Shown: piece by piece, positions 24,538-36,700 of the stretch
Layout of the letters: each line of letters opens with the position of its first letter
Numbering within the stretch: the first letter of the stretch is position 1
From: Coffea arabica
Lineage: Eukaryota > Streptophyta > Magnoliopsida > Gentianales > Rubiaceae
DNA: 64,000 nucleotides
Direction: 5' to 3'
NCBI RefSeq assembly: GCF_036785885.1
Contig: NC_092323.1
Span: forward strand, 7,944,501 to 8,008,500
The notes under the pieces: model-generated
The model's database searches: none
Seen by the model: only the letters and a program-made list of their open reading frames with translations
What the model was told of the DNA's origin: nothing
Program-made: the position numbers and the translations under genes

Positions 24538-27500
24538 TCAGAGGTGTTTTTTGGCCTCTGTGGATAGAGCAGAGAGCTTGGATGGCGTCCATTGCTTAGT
24601 GTTGGTGTATAGAAAAATTACAACGAACTGGGAGAAGCAAAGAAGCATGATGACCGCTTCAAAAAGGAAAGGGTACTTCCTTGGAGGTGCTATCGTCAAG
24701 TAGACAACATGCAGCACTAGAAAGCAAGACAGAAGAAATAATCTTAATGTGCCAAAGGAAGATTGAGTCTCTTTTTTGTGTGGTCTCCCACCAGGCGAAT
24801 GGTAAAGAAGGATAAAGAGACCATGTAAAGCAATGTATGGGATAATCAATTTATCCCGGGTAAGAAGAGGGAACATAGACACTAATGCATTTTGTGTCAG
24901 CCACAAGAGAACGAAAGGCTTTTCCGTGGCCAAAAAGCTTGCAGGGAGGAGTGGCAGCAGGATGGATTTCTCATGTACTGCAAATTTACCAACAAAAGTA
25001 ATGTATGCAGTTAGTACCTAAGATATTGTACCCCAATTAGGGAAAGACCGATGGATAAAAACATTGACCTATTCAAGTACCTTGAAATGAGAACAAGTAG
25101 AATGCAAGAGCACTGTTCAAAAGCCCATAAAGGAAACTTGATTTTCTTGGTTTCCATATCAGCTGAATCATGGAAGGTAGACAAGCAGAAATGGTTGCAG
25201 TAAGACTCAGAAGTTTTAGGGGTTGCATATTCAACAATCTCTTCCACTTTACGAGGATTGAAGTAGTACACCAAAAATTCGCCACATAATCCTCATATAT
25301 ACCTCTTTCAAAAGGAGCCAGACGGGATAGAACCTGCATCACTAAGCCGCTAAGATAGGCTTACAGGGTAAAGAAGTTTACAAGTGGTACTTTTACAAGC
25401 CTGCTATGACAACACTTTACTCCAAGAGATTCATCCTTTTGTTGTAGCAATAAGAATGAAAAACTACATCACATACAAGATATTTGTAACAGAAAGAAAT
25501 AGACAACAGACTTATCAAAGACCAACAGTAGCCCTTTACCCCATTAAGATATGGTAATTTGTCAGTCTCTTCTATATATAGGATCTCTAGGGCCTAAAGC
25601 CTAAATTCTGCATTAACTTCAACATATATGTCTCACTATCCTTCACTAATTGTCTTAGTCCTTTCTCTAGCAATGATAAAATAAAGAAATAAGACCAAGA
25701 CAAAGCAAGAGCAATGGGATTTTTACCTCTAAGGATGCTTCTGCTGAATAAAGATATGGGCTCCAAACAACAGCAAAGGTCCCTAGCACTGCCAAGCCCA
25801 GTTTTGCCACCTCAATTACTGGATTTTGTTGCCTTAGGCATTTGCCCAAGAGATAGCTGAAAAATGCAGGAGCAAAGTATGCACTCATCTGCATAAAACC
25901 AACTCAAGATCAATGCTCCAAGAAGATTGATAAGCTAAGAAAGCAACAACAAAATTTTCGGTTTCTTTTACGCAGATGTAATGTATACATAATTTATTCT
26001 CCAAATACTTTCAAGACTCTCATTTCAGGGATATCTCCAAACCTCACCCTTTGATCCATAAATTTCAAATTTCCTAATGAACTTGGAAAAAATCTCTCAC
26101 TGTCTCTAAGCAATTTTCTGACAAATTTAAATAGCTTAGGCTCAACTGAAGTAATTGATATGTAAGATGAGCCAAATCAGATTATGCTTTAGCAGAGATA
26201 ATATGCAGATCAGGAACGTCTTCTCAGATAAATATAAATATACACGTATATATATATTCAAGTCCAAATTGATAGATCAGTTGACAAGCCAAAAGTAGGG
26301 TTGGACAACTAAAACCATAATTCTACCACATGACATCCAAATATAGGCGATTACTCTTCTTCTATTCCTGTAACTTTGAAAACACTGAACTTTAGAAGAT
26401 ATTTTTCCATTTCTCAAAAGTTTATTTTCCCAATAAGAAAAGCGACAATCCTTCACTTACTCCATGCTTCATATTCTGAAACATTCCAGTAATGCTTTAA
26501 CATGTTATGTTTCATCAAGTTTTAATGCATCCCTACTCCTTCTAGCATATCTCCAATTTCCTTTTTCGTCAAATTCCAGATAAACAGTACTGTTCATCTT
26601 CTGTAGTTTGAGGATTCTCCACAAGTCCAGTTTCCAAAATGTATACCAATAGGCATGCTCTGGTACTTATTCAAAGCTATCAATTATCCCACCCCCCAAA
26701 AGTAGAATACAAGCTCTGCTAAAGCATCATGCAATTTCTGTAGCCATACCAGAAACAGACGTCAAAAACAATATTGTGAAACATTGTGTTCAACCAATCA
26801 AGAAATTGATGAAAAAATGATAGTATATGTTCCTTTGTTTTCTTCTAACTCTATCTTCATGCCTGGTCATGGTGCAATATAACATTCAAAAGCTAAGAAG
26901 ACATGCCATATGGCAACATGATTCACTCAAAAGTCACGGGAACAAAAGAAGGGTACCTGTTTATGGTTGAGTGCAAGACTAAAAAGTACAGAACCAACAA
27001 CATCTCTATCAGACAGAATTGCTGCAACAGCTGCAACAGTGAGGCCCAAACTAATACAATTGAACTGAAGAAACGCAAAAACCAACATCAATGCAATATT
27101 ACTAGTATTAGAACAACCACCAAAATAAAAATTCCAAGCAACAAACCATGTGGGACTCACTCCTACCTGAAAATGACCATGATCAATCAATATGAGACAT
27201 GGGTTCAATAAAATCAAGGCAATGTGCCACGCTACACTAGTCTTCTCCTTGATAGGCTTCCCAGAATAATACACATTGATAAAATAAAGCACTGCAGGAA
27301 AAAATATCAAAGCATCAGATGATAAAACCGTCCACCTCATCAACAATTTCCTGCACAAAACACAACCCAATTCTCAAAATCTTCCCAAAAAACCAAAAGG
27401 GAAAAAAAATCCAACATTTTAACACCACCACTAAAATGAACAACTGCAGCATTTCATCGAATACATTAAATGCATTACCCAATGTAAGACTCATAGCCAC

Positions 27501-27885
27501 GAGAAGTGTAAAGTGAAACAGATTTAGGATCAAAACATCGTAGGATAAGGCCATGGAAGTAGCTTTGATAAGCAGTGAGCGGCGGGTAATCAAGGCCCCA
27601 GTAGTTGAGATCATTAATGGTGCTATTTCGGTACCATTCTTTAACGGGTAGATTAATGGTGATCTCCATCCAATGCCTCTGGGCCTCGTAATCACCGTAC
27701 TTGGGCGGATTTCCAGCGCCGGAATATGGGTGCAGAGATACGCATACCCTTACTAAAAGTGCGAAAAGGCTGATGCAGATGAATGATGCCACTGTTCCTC
27801 TTTGGACTATCCATGACCAGATTCCAGTGTCAGGATCGCTGAATTTGGGTTTTGGCGGATTCTTTCGGATTTTCATCTTCTCCAT
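24538..27885 (-). CDS. ALG6: ALG6 alpha-1,3-glucosyltransferase (GT57)
   Basis: This multi-span ER protein adds the first glucose, from dolichyl-phosphate-glucose, to Man9GlcNAc2-PP-dolichol during assembly of the N-glycan precursor. Six exons on the minus strand join with GT-AG sites and frame kept: 27885-27479, 27350-27167, 27064-26957, 25888-25727, 25333-25081, 24977-24538, giving 517 residues (family usually 500-550). The first luminal loop has [13 protein letters not shown] at about residues 64-76; Asp65 matches the catalytic acid known in yeast Alg6. That motif and [17 protein letters not shown] favour ALG6 over ALG8. The start is the first in-frame ATG; the frame stays open for at least 32 codons upstream without another ATG. 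A two-codon upstream ORF (27953-27945) precedes it. A SINE sits about 110 bp upstream (27996-28222) and may lie in the leader or promoter. Confidence 0.95.
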
Positions 27886-27995
27886 AGCAAGAAAGTCCTC
27901 GTAAGTAGTAGTACAAGAATTGGTATCAGCAGTTGTACTTGTACCTAAGCCATGTCGATTTATTTGGTCAAATTGTGGCAAAATTTCTGATACTG

Positions 27996-28222
27996 ACTAA
28001 TGACTTTTTTTTTTTTTTTTTTTTGTCGACACAGGGGTGTCCGGATCAATCCTTACGAGGCTTGACTAATCCCCTGCGATCCGGGTCCGGCGCTCCAACC
28101 CGGCCCGAACACGTTAAGTGCGCGGAGGAATCCAGCGTAGCGGAGATTCGAACTTGTGACCTCAAGGGTCACTGGTAAGAGGCGCTGCCGCTGGACCATT
28201 CACGCGAGGGCAACTAATGACT
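27996..28222 (-). mobile_element. tRNA-derived SINE with 10-bp target duplication
   Basis: A 207-bp element (28006-28212) lies in reverse orientation, with its poly-A tail seen as T(n) at its left. A perfect 10-bp duplication, ACTAATGACT, flanks it (27996-28005 and 28213-28222). On the minus strand it has a tRNA-like pol III promoter: an A-box-like TGGTCCAGCGG and a B box AGTTCGAATCT (28144-28154). The 3' part contains GGATTAGTCAAGCC and GGACACCCC and ends GTCGACAAAA, resembling the 3' domain shared by many angiosperm SINEs. The same family recurs at 43961-44177. It is oriented like ALG6. Confidence 0.92.
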
Positions 28223-28254
28223 ATTGATTAGGGGTCAATTTGTGTATATTCAAA

Positions 28255-28290
28255 CTAGTAGGTGTGGGCTGTGCTACGCACAGGCGAAAC
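28255..28290 (-). mobile_element. Candidate Helitron 3' terminus
   Basis: Read on the minus strand this is a short hairpin, CTGTGC-GTA-GCACAG, then CCCACACCTA and a final CTAG followed by T. A hairpin 10-15 nt before a CTRR end, with insertion before T, is the signature of a Helitron 3' end. I did not find the matching 5' TC end, so the body would extend to the right by an unknown distance. Confidence 0.35.
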
Positions 28291-28831
28291 TACGGTACAG
28301 CTAGTGCCATTGGGATGTACTCATTGGTAGTAAATAGTCTGGAAATACAAGGTGCAGAGAATTCACACGAATCCTCAGTGTCACTTTTCCAGTGACAATT
28401 CAGTGCCACTTCTATATTTATGCCAAGTGTCCTGTTTATTTAATTTGTCATGTGCTAGTTATTTAAATTTTTTTTACCATCATATGATAAGTGGGATTGA
28501 CACTGAATTTGGCATCGAGTAGTGGCATAGAGGATCCCAGTTGAGAATAATGAGCTGAAAGGTACAAAAACAAAGCATTAAACCTTCATGTAAAGAAGCA
28601 TATTACAAAGCTAACAAATAAAATAGAAGAGCAATGCAGACAAGAGTTCACCAAGCAACAGGAAAAGGAAAAACAGCACACTTTGTGTTTCCATTTTATG
28701 GAAATGACCAGGAAGGAAGCTATGAGAAGTGAGAACAAACCAAATGAATAAAAAATTCTAAGCTTTAATCTGATTCGTCAAATGTAGCCTTCTTGTTTAC
28801 TGTTATCAAAAATTTCATCTAAAAAAGTAGT

Positions 28832-29001
28832 GAGTTTGTTTGGATAAGAGTTTATTTGGATGATTTATTTGAGATATTTACTGTAGCACTTTTTGTGATG
28901 TGATGTATGTGAGATAAAAAGGTGATTGGGAAAATAAAAAGGTGATTGGGATTTGTGAGAATAAATTAAGCAAACCAAATTCTCTCTATCCAAACAAACT
29001 C
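28832..29001. mobile_element. 170-bp MITE with perfect 15-bp TIRs
   Basis: The two ends are perfect inverted repeats of GAGTTTGTTTGGATA. A 3-bp AGT duplication flanks it (28829-28831 and 29002-29004). The interior carries TTTACTGTAGCACTTTTTGT and a short tandem repeat of ATAAAAAGGTGATTGGGA. A 3-bp duplication suggests a PIF/Harbinger relation, though AGT is not the usual TWA. Decayed relatives seem to lie near 5080, 17755 and 40500-40600. Confidence 0.75.
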
Positions 29002-30944
29002 AGTGAATGGTAAGTAAACCATTCCAATGAATCATGATCCAATCTAATGGTGACTGTATGATGAAAGTACAGGAAACAATTGATCAAGTGACTAAAATTT
29101 ATACAAAGAACAATCTAACTCTTAGCAAATAGTAAACATCCAATCATAGCAAGTCATTGAAGGAAGTAAAACAGTGGCCTATAACTTGTAAAGATTGTTC
29201 GAACGATCTAATGATTACAAAAGGAAAACAATTAACCACTGCAAATCAAACGGTCCAAAGTTAAGCAAGATATCAAAATTATTTTAAAAAAGTAAAAAAT
29301 TTCAAATAAATTAAAACCTTAAAAGTTGCTTTGTGATTAAATACAGCTTAGCTACAAATGATAATTGTTTGACTGTTTCATTTTAATTATGTAAAATAGA
29401 TTATATACATCTTCCCTAACACACACTTATGTAAAAAAGGGTTACAGATACGATAACATGAAGTTGATGGGCTATTTTCGCATTTTCTCTAAAAGCAAGT
29501 AGACCGGCCCATATGTCAAAAGTTTGCAGTCCGAACTCAAGTCATTATCATGGCATTCCATGGTCTAAAAATCATTGACACTAATACTAATACATATATA
29601 TTATAGGGAATTTATATTTTAATTCAAAACAATAATATATACTTATATATATATTATAGTATAGGTTAAAGTATATGAAAAAGGCAAAACAATTCAAAGA
29701 GACGTATACTTAACACGTTAAAAAAAAAGTTTATTTTGTAAGTATAAAATGAATTTTCTTTATTTTAATATCTTAAATAAGTTGAAATCAAATTTTGTTT
29801 ACCTGTTAGCTGTCAATATATGATAAAAATTTGAGTAAAATAATTTACATCATAGAGCAATTGTAAGCCTATTTATCGGGTACCAAAATGCTAGAGTAAA
29901 TTGTACTTAGAGCAGGTATCTAGGCAGTGACCATCAAGGTAGAGACTATTATTAATCAAGGTACCAATACGTTATCTTTTCCTTATGAAATGATTCCGTG
30001 TCTTGTATCTAATAAGGAAACAAGTTTTAATGAACCAAACGTTATAATGTTCAAGCTCAGTCTGAAATTCTAGTGAATTGGAACATTAGTAGTGTGAGTG
30101 TCCAAAATATGGCTTGAATTTCTAACGAATTCGAAGATTCTAATATTCAAGTTTGGTGTGAATTCATAATGAATTTGAAAAATTCTTTTTGAGATTAATT
30201 TGATTATTAAAAATTTCAAATTTGAATAAGCTTTTATCAGAAGAAACTGTCTGCAATAATCAAATTCAAGTAAATGGATATTTAATATATAATGCAATCG
30301 TGTAAAATTTGTGGAAATAATAATGACATTCAGATTTAAGTTTAGTATGATTATTTATTTATTTATTTTTACTTCCAATAGGTTGTGACCTCTCCAACCT
30401 TGTACTTTTTTTTTTTTTTTAGAAGCTCAACCTTGTACTTAAGGACACAACAAAAGTTTAAAAAATGATCAGCATGTGTTAACATTACAAATTTACAATA
30501 GTGCTATTTCTATATATATTACATGGACGTGTGGATAACGGTCTTAAATAAGAGGGCTTTTTTCAAACGTAATATTTAAACTAGAGGACTCAATTGGTAC
30601 ATTTCACTTTGGTATGTTTTGAAGGACCGATTCATGCCTATGTAAAATCTTGTATTTGATACATATTGAACCAAATTAGAACTTTAACCTTGATCCTTTT
30701 TTTTTTTGTTGGACTGTTGTTGTCAGATTAATATTGAATGAGTTTTGGTTCACTCTAGTCCCTTTCATAACTCACAGTTTTTTGTATGAGTGTTTCGATA
30801 AATGGACTCTGCGAAGACACTTAGTTGTATCCATTTTTAAACCTATGATTGATTTCTTCCCTTGATTAATAGGAATTAAGAGAGAGAGAGAGAGAGACCG
30901 AGAGAGCATCTAATACTAACTTCATGCTTGGGCTTTCATCAAAT

Positions 30945-31016
30945 GGTCCCATGGTCTAGTGGTCAGGACATTGGACTCTGAATCCAGTAACCCGAGTTCA
31001 AATCTCGGTGGGACCT
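30945..31016 (+). tRNA. tRNA-Gln (anticodon CUG)
   Basis: The 72-nt sequence folds as a standard tRNA. The acceptor stem is GGTCCCA paired with TGGGACC, followed by discriminator T. The D arm is GGTCTAGTGGTCAGGAC, the anticodon arm is TTGGA-CTCTGAA-TCCAG giving CUG, and the T arm includes the B box GAGTTCAAATC. There is no intron. It closely resembles plant tRNA-Gln genes I know. A TTTT pol III stop lies about 22 bp after the gene (31038-31041). Confidence 0.96.
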
Positions 31017-31037
31017 TGAGGCGCGTGCGTTGGTACC

Positions 31038-31041
31038 TTTT
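31038..31041 (+). terminator. Pol III T-run terminator of tRNA-Gln
   Basis: This is the first run of four T after the tRNA gene, on the sense strand, at a usual distance. Confidence 0.55.
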
Positions 31042-33577
31042 CACTTCGGAGGCCTGTTTTTGCCAACTTGTTCTTGGTGCGGAGATAATCAAGAAAATAA
31101 CAGATATATTTTCTTTAAATGTAGACATGCTACTTATTTTGGAGCTTTGTTTTTGCCATTTGTTATATGCAATTGTGTGATTCTTTTACTGGAGTGAACT
31201 TGTGTAAAAAGATCACAGGATTCAACTCCTTGGTGTGGGGATTAATTAAGAAAATGACGGACATTTCTTTGAATGTAGATATTTAATAGAGGGCTGGAAC
31301 CTAGCTAATCTAAGTCTGGATATTGGAGTTGTTAATGCTTCATGTTTTTAAAGACTTGATGCAGTTGATATTGCAAAGTGGCGAAGAGTGGGAGAACGAT
31401 CTCATTGTGGATGATTTAGTATGCAAGAAATAACATAATAATTTAAGGTAATGAAACCATAATTTGTTGAAATTTGTAGCTGTCATCAAGGGTTTAGTAT
31501 GGGTAAAAGAAGTGTGAGTTGGGACTTTGATTCTTGAAAGTCATGTTTTTCAGAAAATGAATTCTAATGTAATGGGTTTTTCTGATTTTGGCAATCTATT
31601 AGACAAGGCTCGAAAACTCTGTAAAACCTTTCAAGATTGTAAAATCTCTTATATTTGTATAACTATAAATTTGTCAACCTATGATTTAGCAAAACTTTCT
31701 CTTGATTTGGAATGCACAAGTGTACAACTATCTGGTAGGATGATTTCCCTTTCTCCATTGATCAAAGTTATAATTTATGATTTCAATGAATGAAATTTTT
31801 GTTTTACTCTTTAAAAAAATCCTTAAGCAATTATTACGCACCGAGTATTTTACATATTTACCCCTTGACATTTGTCGTATGTTTTACTTTAGAAGCATTA
31901 TTTTGATGAACAAAATACGGAAAAATACACGTTGATTTAAAAATTCATGGGATCCAATTTGGTCCGCTCCGAGAAATAGAGTACTCGATTCGCATTATTT
32001 GACTAGGTTAGAAGAGGACCAAGCACTCGCTTATATACAAGGTGAGTTAGGATCAGAGAATTAAAAATCCATGGGTATTCGATTTGCCCTGCATTTTTTA
32101 AATTTTTTATATACAAAATATTATTTTTAGATCCAACTAAATAGTTTTATTGAGCAAATTACACCCCAAATATGAATGCCTGTAATTTGTTCACATGATT
32201 CATTTGTAAAGCTCATAATATTATTTTTTTCTAGAAAAAAGTTTAATTGATGTAGAATATGCATTAAAAAATGGGGCAATGCTTATAAAAATTTTCATTA
32301 GTTTTGGATTTTTATTTTTCTTTTCTTGTATTCTCTTTGCATATTTGTTTCTCCGCATGAGGCCTTTTTCTTTGGGTAAAATCTATATTGAATTTTAGAT
32401 AAATATGTAAAATATAAAAATAAATTATTATAAATTATTTTTTAGAAAAAAAATTAAGCAACGAGAAGGATGGGATGGTACTTACCAATCCAACTCTCTT
32501 TTAACGAGTACCTATTGATATGCGAAGCGAATAAAGATCAAAAAATGTGTGCCCACCCTTGTGTGCAGGAAGAGTGATAGAAAAGTGACCGCATAGTTAA
32601 AAATTTGCTAAAGGTACGTGTTTTTTTTTTTAAATAATTTTGGCTAGGGGTCTAAACTTTCAAACTTTTTTCTTATCCTACAAACAGCAATTAATCCTCG
32701 CCAAATGGAATAATAAACTTTCTTTGTTTCTAATAAAGCTTGCCCTTTTGTACTATTTTTTTTTTTTTTGGAAACTTCACAAGTTGAAAATTGAAAATAT
32801 TTGCTTACAAATACTTTTGCATCAGTGCACTAAAATGAACATTCTTACGAATACTAAGAATGTTCATTTATTGTGAGAGTTCTTAATGTGGGGTAGTAGA
32901 GAAATGAAAAGCTACATGCAATTGATCAAGGTTTCAGCTATTGTTACTATTGTACTCTATAACATAATGGTATGTTTTAGTATAACAGATTTACATAGCA
33001 ACACAACGTGTAAGTGTTCAACACAAGAATCTATGGTGCTACTCTGCACCAAAAAAAAAAAAAAAAAAGAAATCGTTGTTGCTTTTGCAATTTTTTTTTT
33101 TTGGTTTTTTGCACTTGTTGTTTAAATGCATACTTTATTGATTTACTATATAATATATTGTATTAGTGCAGATTTTATAAAGTGCTATTTTGTCTGATAA
33201 TTATAAAAGACCTCGATATCGAATTCTTGGATAAAAGAGTCAAATATTTAATTAGTATCTTTAAATTCAATATTTCAACAATAACATTGAAAATATATAA
33301 GCATGATGCTACTATTTAGCTCAATTAGTAAGAATTTTAATCAAGTGACTTTTAAATCCTTGTTCATTATTTTGACATAAGCATTTTTTACTTGTTTAAC
33401 TTGATTTTGAAGTTTAGAATGACATTTCATGCTAATGCATTGGCTTAAAAGAGCAGGCCTAAGCAGGGAGATACTCGTAAGATCCGGTAAAGATTGGGGA
33501 CCTTTACAGATTCTCCCGAACAACAGAGGCGAGTTGCACAATAATTTTTGAGTGCGATTTACCCCCCAAGTTGCCAG
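31042..33577. other. Spacer between tRNA-Gln and RAD23
   Basis: No gene is supported; frames are short and unrecognised. The part from about 31850 to 32560 looks like a decayed TIR element: near its right side the minus strand reads AAGGGTGGGCACACA, a common hAT-MITE start. I could not define both ends or a target duplication. An A run lies at about 33050-33068. Confidence 0.45.
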
Positions 33578-33583
33578 TATAAG
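33578..33583 (+). promoter_or_regulatory. Possible TATA box of RAD23
   Basis: TATAAG lies about 205 bp before the RAD23 start codon and is followed by a CT-rich stretch (CCCCCTCTCTCTTCC near 33643), typical of plant housekeeping leaders. Motif evidence only. Confidence 0.3.
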
Positions 33584-33785
33584 AGGGGCCTCGAAAGTGT
33601 CTCAATAGCTGCCTTTTTCACTGACTTGAGCTCGCGATATTCCCCCTCTCTCTTCCTCTTTTCCACCCTTATCATATATTAAATTTTTACCTTTTTTTCT
33701 ATAATAATTCAACGGCGGCGACCGGAGATCGGAGACGCCGCGTACCGGAAATTGTACGGACGCCAGTGGCAAATCGTAGCCAAAG

Positions 33786-36700
33786 ATGAAGGTTTCAGTT
33801 AAGACTTTGAAAGGCACCCACTTCCAGATCGAAGTGAAACCCGACGACTCCGTACTTACATCCCTCCCTTCTATATCTATTTACAACACACTTCCATGCA
33901 GACATATAGATGTGAAAACTAATTTTCGTCACTGAATTTCGTGTTTCTCGAAGTGAATTGGGTATCTAGATGATTAAACTGTAATTAGGGTTTTTGGTGT
34001 TGTCAAGATTTTACTTTTTTTTTTTCCTATTCATTTCTATTGGCGGCGCTTTCTCGGGATTTTTTATCGTAATTCTGGTGAAATGCTATGTTAACCATGC
34101 AAAATATTTGTTCCAAAAAAACAAAGCGTATGTGGATGGTTAATGATTTATTATTTTTTCTTAAATCGGGGGATGTTACTTACAGCGTGAAGAACCTTGC
34201 AAAGTCGATATTTTGAGCATAGAAGTATCTGCATTAATGCTGACATGTACATATGTTGTGACTTATCGGTATATGGCAACGTGTGAACTGCAAGCAGAAG
34301 TATATGTGAAAAGTGATGTGCTACACCTCGTTATTATTATGTCCTGTATATCCCCTTCCGTCCCCTCGTCAAGTTTAAAAAACTCCAGTTTTGCAGTCAA
34401 TCTCAAAGTCTTGCCTTTACCAGTGGCCCATGGCCCCCTTTCCGCGTGAGAAAAGAAAAGGAAAATGCCAAATGCAATAAGATTTTTTTTTCACTAATAT
34501 GTATTCTCTTGTGAATGGCTGATCGTGAGCTTAGAAGTTTTGGCTAATAGATGTGTTTCTCTGCATTTGATGCTGGTTCAGTTTGATCCAGCTTCATGCA
34601 TTACATGTCTATTTTTTATTCCTATGCTGAAAAAATAAGACCTTTTGAATTTGTACTTGGAGGATTACCTTGCGACATAATCGTGTAGTACAGACGCACA
34701 TGAATCTTGCCTTGTGTTTTGTTGATTTCAGCTATACTGGTTATCACAGTGAGATGATGTTGTCACTGTTTTGTGTAGGTTGCTGATGTGAAGAGAATTA
34801 TAGAAACGATTCAGGGTTCAGATGTCTACCCGGCTGCACAGCAGATGCTTATTCACCAGGGAAAAGTTCTCAAGGATGACACCACATTGGAGGAAAATAA
34901 AGTTGCTGAAAATAGTTTCATTGTTATTATGTTGACCAAGGTATTGTTGTGTTACATGCCCAACTATGACTTGTTTAAGGATTTTATCGTGGACAAAGCA
35001 ATAGACGTCATGAGTTAGCCTTCATTTTCTGGTTGGGCTGCGAGCCTGAAGGAAGGTGTTGTAGGACTTAGTTTGAGTTGTAATGTCTGAGCACTATATA
35101 GTCCTTTCTTCAGTTTCTGAAGCTAGAGTCGGGAGAATTGGCATTGGATTGACCTTTGGAGAGTACTTGTCTTTGGCTAATCTTATTATGAAACATTAGT
35201 ATGTTAAATGAGAATTATGTCATTCTTTTCCATATTTGAAGAAGAAAATTAAAGCTTGGCATGCATAAAAAATAGTATTTGGAATTGATTACAGTTGAAT
35301 CATGAATTTTATCAATTGGGATTGATTACACTTTGAATCATGAATATGTTTGCAGAATAAAGTTTCAACAAGTGGGGGCTCATCAGGAACAACTGCAAAT
35401 ACAGTGAGTAGAGAATTATTTGACTAAATCCTTCTGCAGATCTTTGTCATCTTCTTTTTCCTGTTTGATCTTCATTTCCTTTTTATGGAAAATACGGAAT
35501 GAAGTAAATAATGCATATTACAGTTGCTTGCATTCGCATATAGAATATGACACTGAGTTGTTCTGAGTGATGTTTATGTAGCCTTATGAAGTTAATGGTC
35601 CTATTTTATCTTTACTAGCTTTATAGTAATTAAGGTGTATAAACGTATTATGGTTACTTCCGTGTTAGGGGTGCAAACGAGCCGAGTCGAGCCGAGCCTC
35701 CAGTTAATTTTGTGAAGCTCGAACTCGAGCTCAAAATGTCAAGCTCGAGCTCGAGCTTAAAAAATAAAATTTTAAAAAAATAAAAAATAAATATTTATTT
35801 TTAAAAATGAATAAAATAATAATTTTTTAATAAATAATAAAATATTAGGGATATATGTGTAATTTTACTATTAAAATAAAAAATAAAAAATAAAAAAAAT
35901 ATATAATTGAGGTCGCAAGCCAACGAGCTTAATGTTTTTGAGCTCGAGCTCGAGCTCGAGTTCGATTTAATTAGCTCGAGCTCGACTCGAGCTCGATATT
36001 GACCGAGCTCGAGTTGAGCTCGTGCTCGCGAGCGGCTCGATTCGTGAACACCCCTATTCCGTGTTGTCAGTTGCTTGAACGCATTTAATTTTACAGTTGA
36101 GGAGATAATTGCTTATGAGTAGTTCTTTAGGGGTACTCTTCTGGTGGGGGAAATTTGTCTATTGATATCATGTAATATTGCTCTTCATCATTTAGCTAAA
36201 AATTTGAAGCATGGTAGCATTCAGGATAGTCATACTTTCAGTGGGAATGAGTAGATTAGATGCCTACAGGTATTGGACTTTGTCCGAAATTTCTAATGGC
36301 AAAGTATTTGATATTTGCATATCTATTATTAGTGCAATAAAAATAGAAGGATTAGGTTGCTGAATGGGAAGTTTGTAGTTTGATGGTCTCTTGATTTTAG
36401 TTCTTTGACAAGTAATATGCAGTAGAAGAGAAATTAGACCTTCAATTTGCTGTCAAGTTCAAATTTAGTACTTCGTCATGACAGGAGAAGTTCTGAGTGA
36501 TGGCATGTTCTGTCTGAAAAATGTTTCCTATTCTTTCCATGAGCAAGCAAAAGCACAAAATGGCAAGGTTGTTTTGGTGGTTGAATTCAGATGGTAACTT
36601 GCATATGGCCTGTATACCTATATATATCCTCTCTGATTGGATTTGGATCTTTCGATGGGAACACTCTTCTAGAATAATTGTTTAACCAACACATAGCTTG

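Larger units (their letters stand above)
28223..30944. other. Spacer between ALG6 and tRNA-Gln
   Basis: No protein gene is supported. It contains a candidate Helitron 3' terminus (about 28255-28290), a 170-bp MITE (28832-29001), AT-rich degraded sequence and a (GA)n tract (about 30880-30905) just before the tRNA gene. Confidence 0.5.

Noticed and set aside
24538-27885. ALG8 as the identity of the glucosyltransferase
   Set aside because: The first loop reads [13 protein letters not shown], the ALG6 form, and downstream blocks also follow ALG6 as I remember it.
27886-27981. Longer N-terminus for ALG6 starting at 27981
   Set aside because: The upstream frame is open but has no ATG; that longer version would need a TTG start.
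28006-28212. B-box-containing block read as a tRNA gene
   Set aside because: It has pol III box-like motifs but no cloverleaf, and it has a poly-A tail and a target duplication, so it is a SINE.
31840-32560. Complete hAT MITE
   Set aside because: One end-like word (AAGGGTGGGCA on the minus strand) is visible, but no matching left end or target duplication was found.
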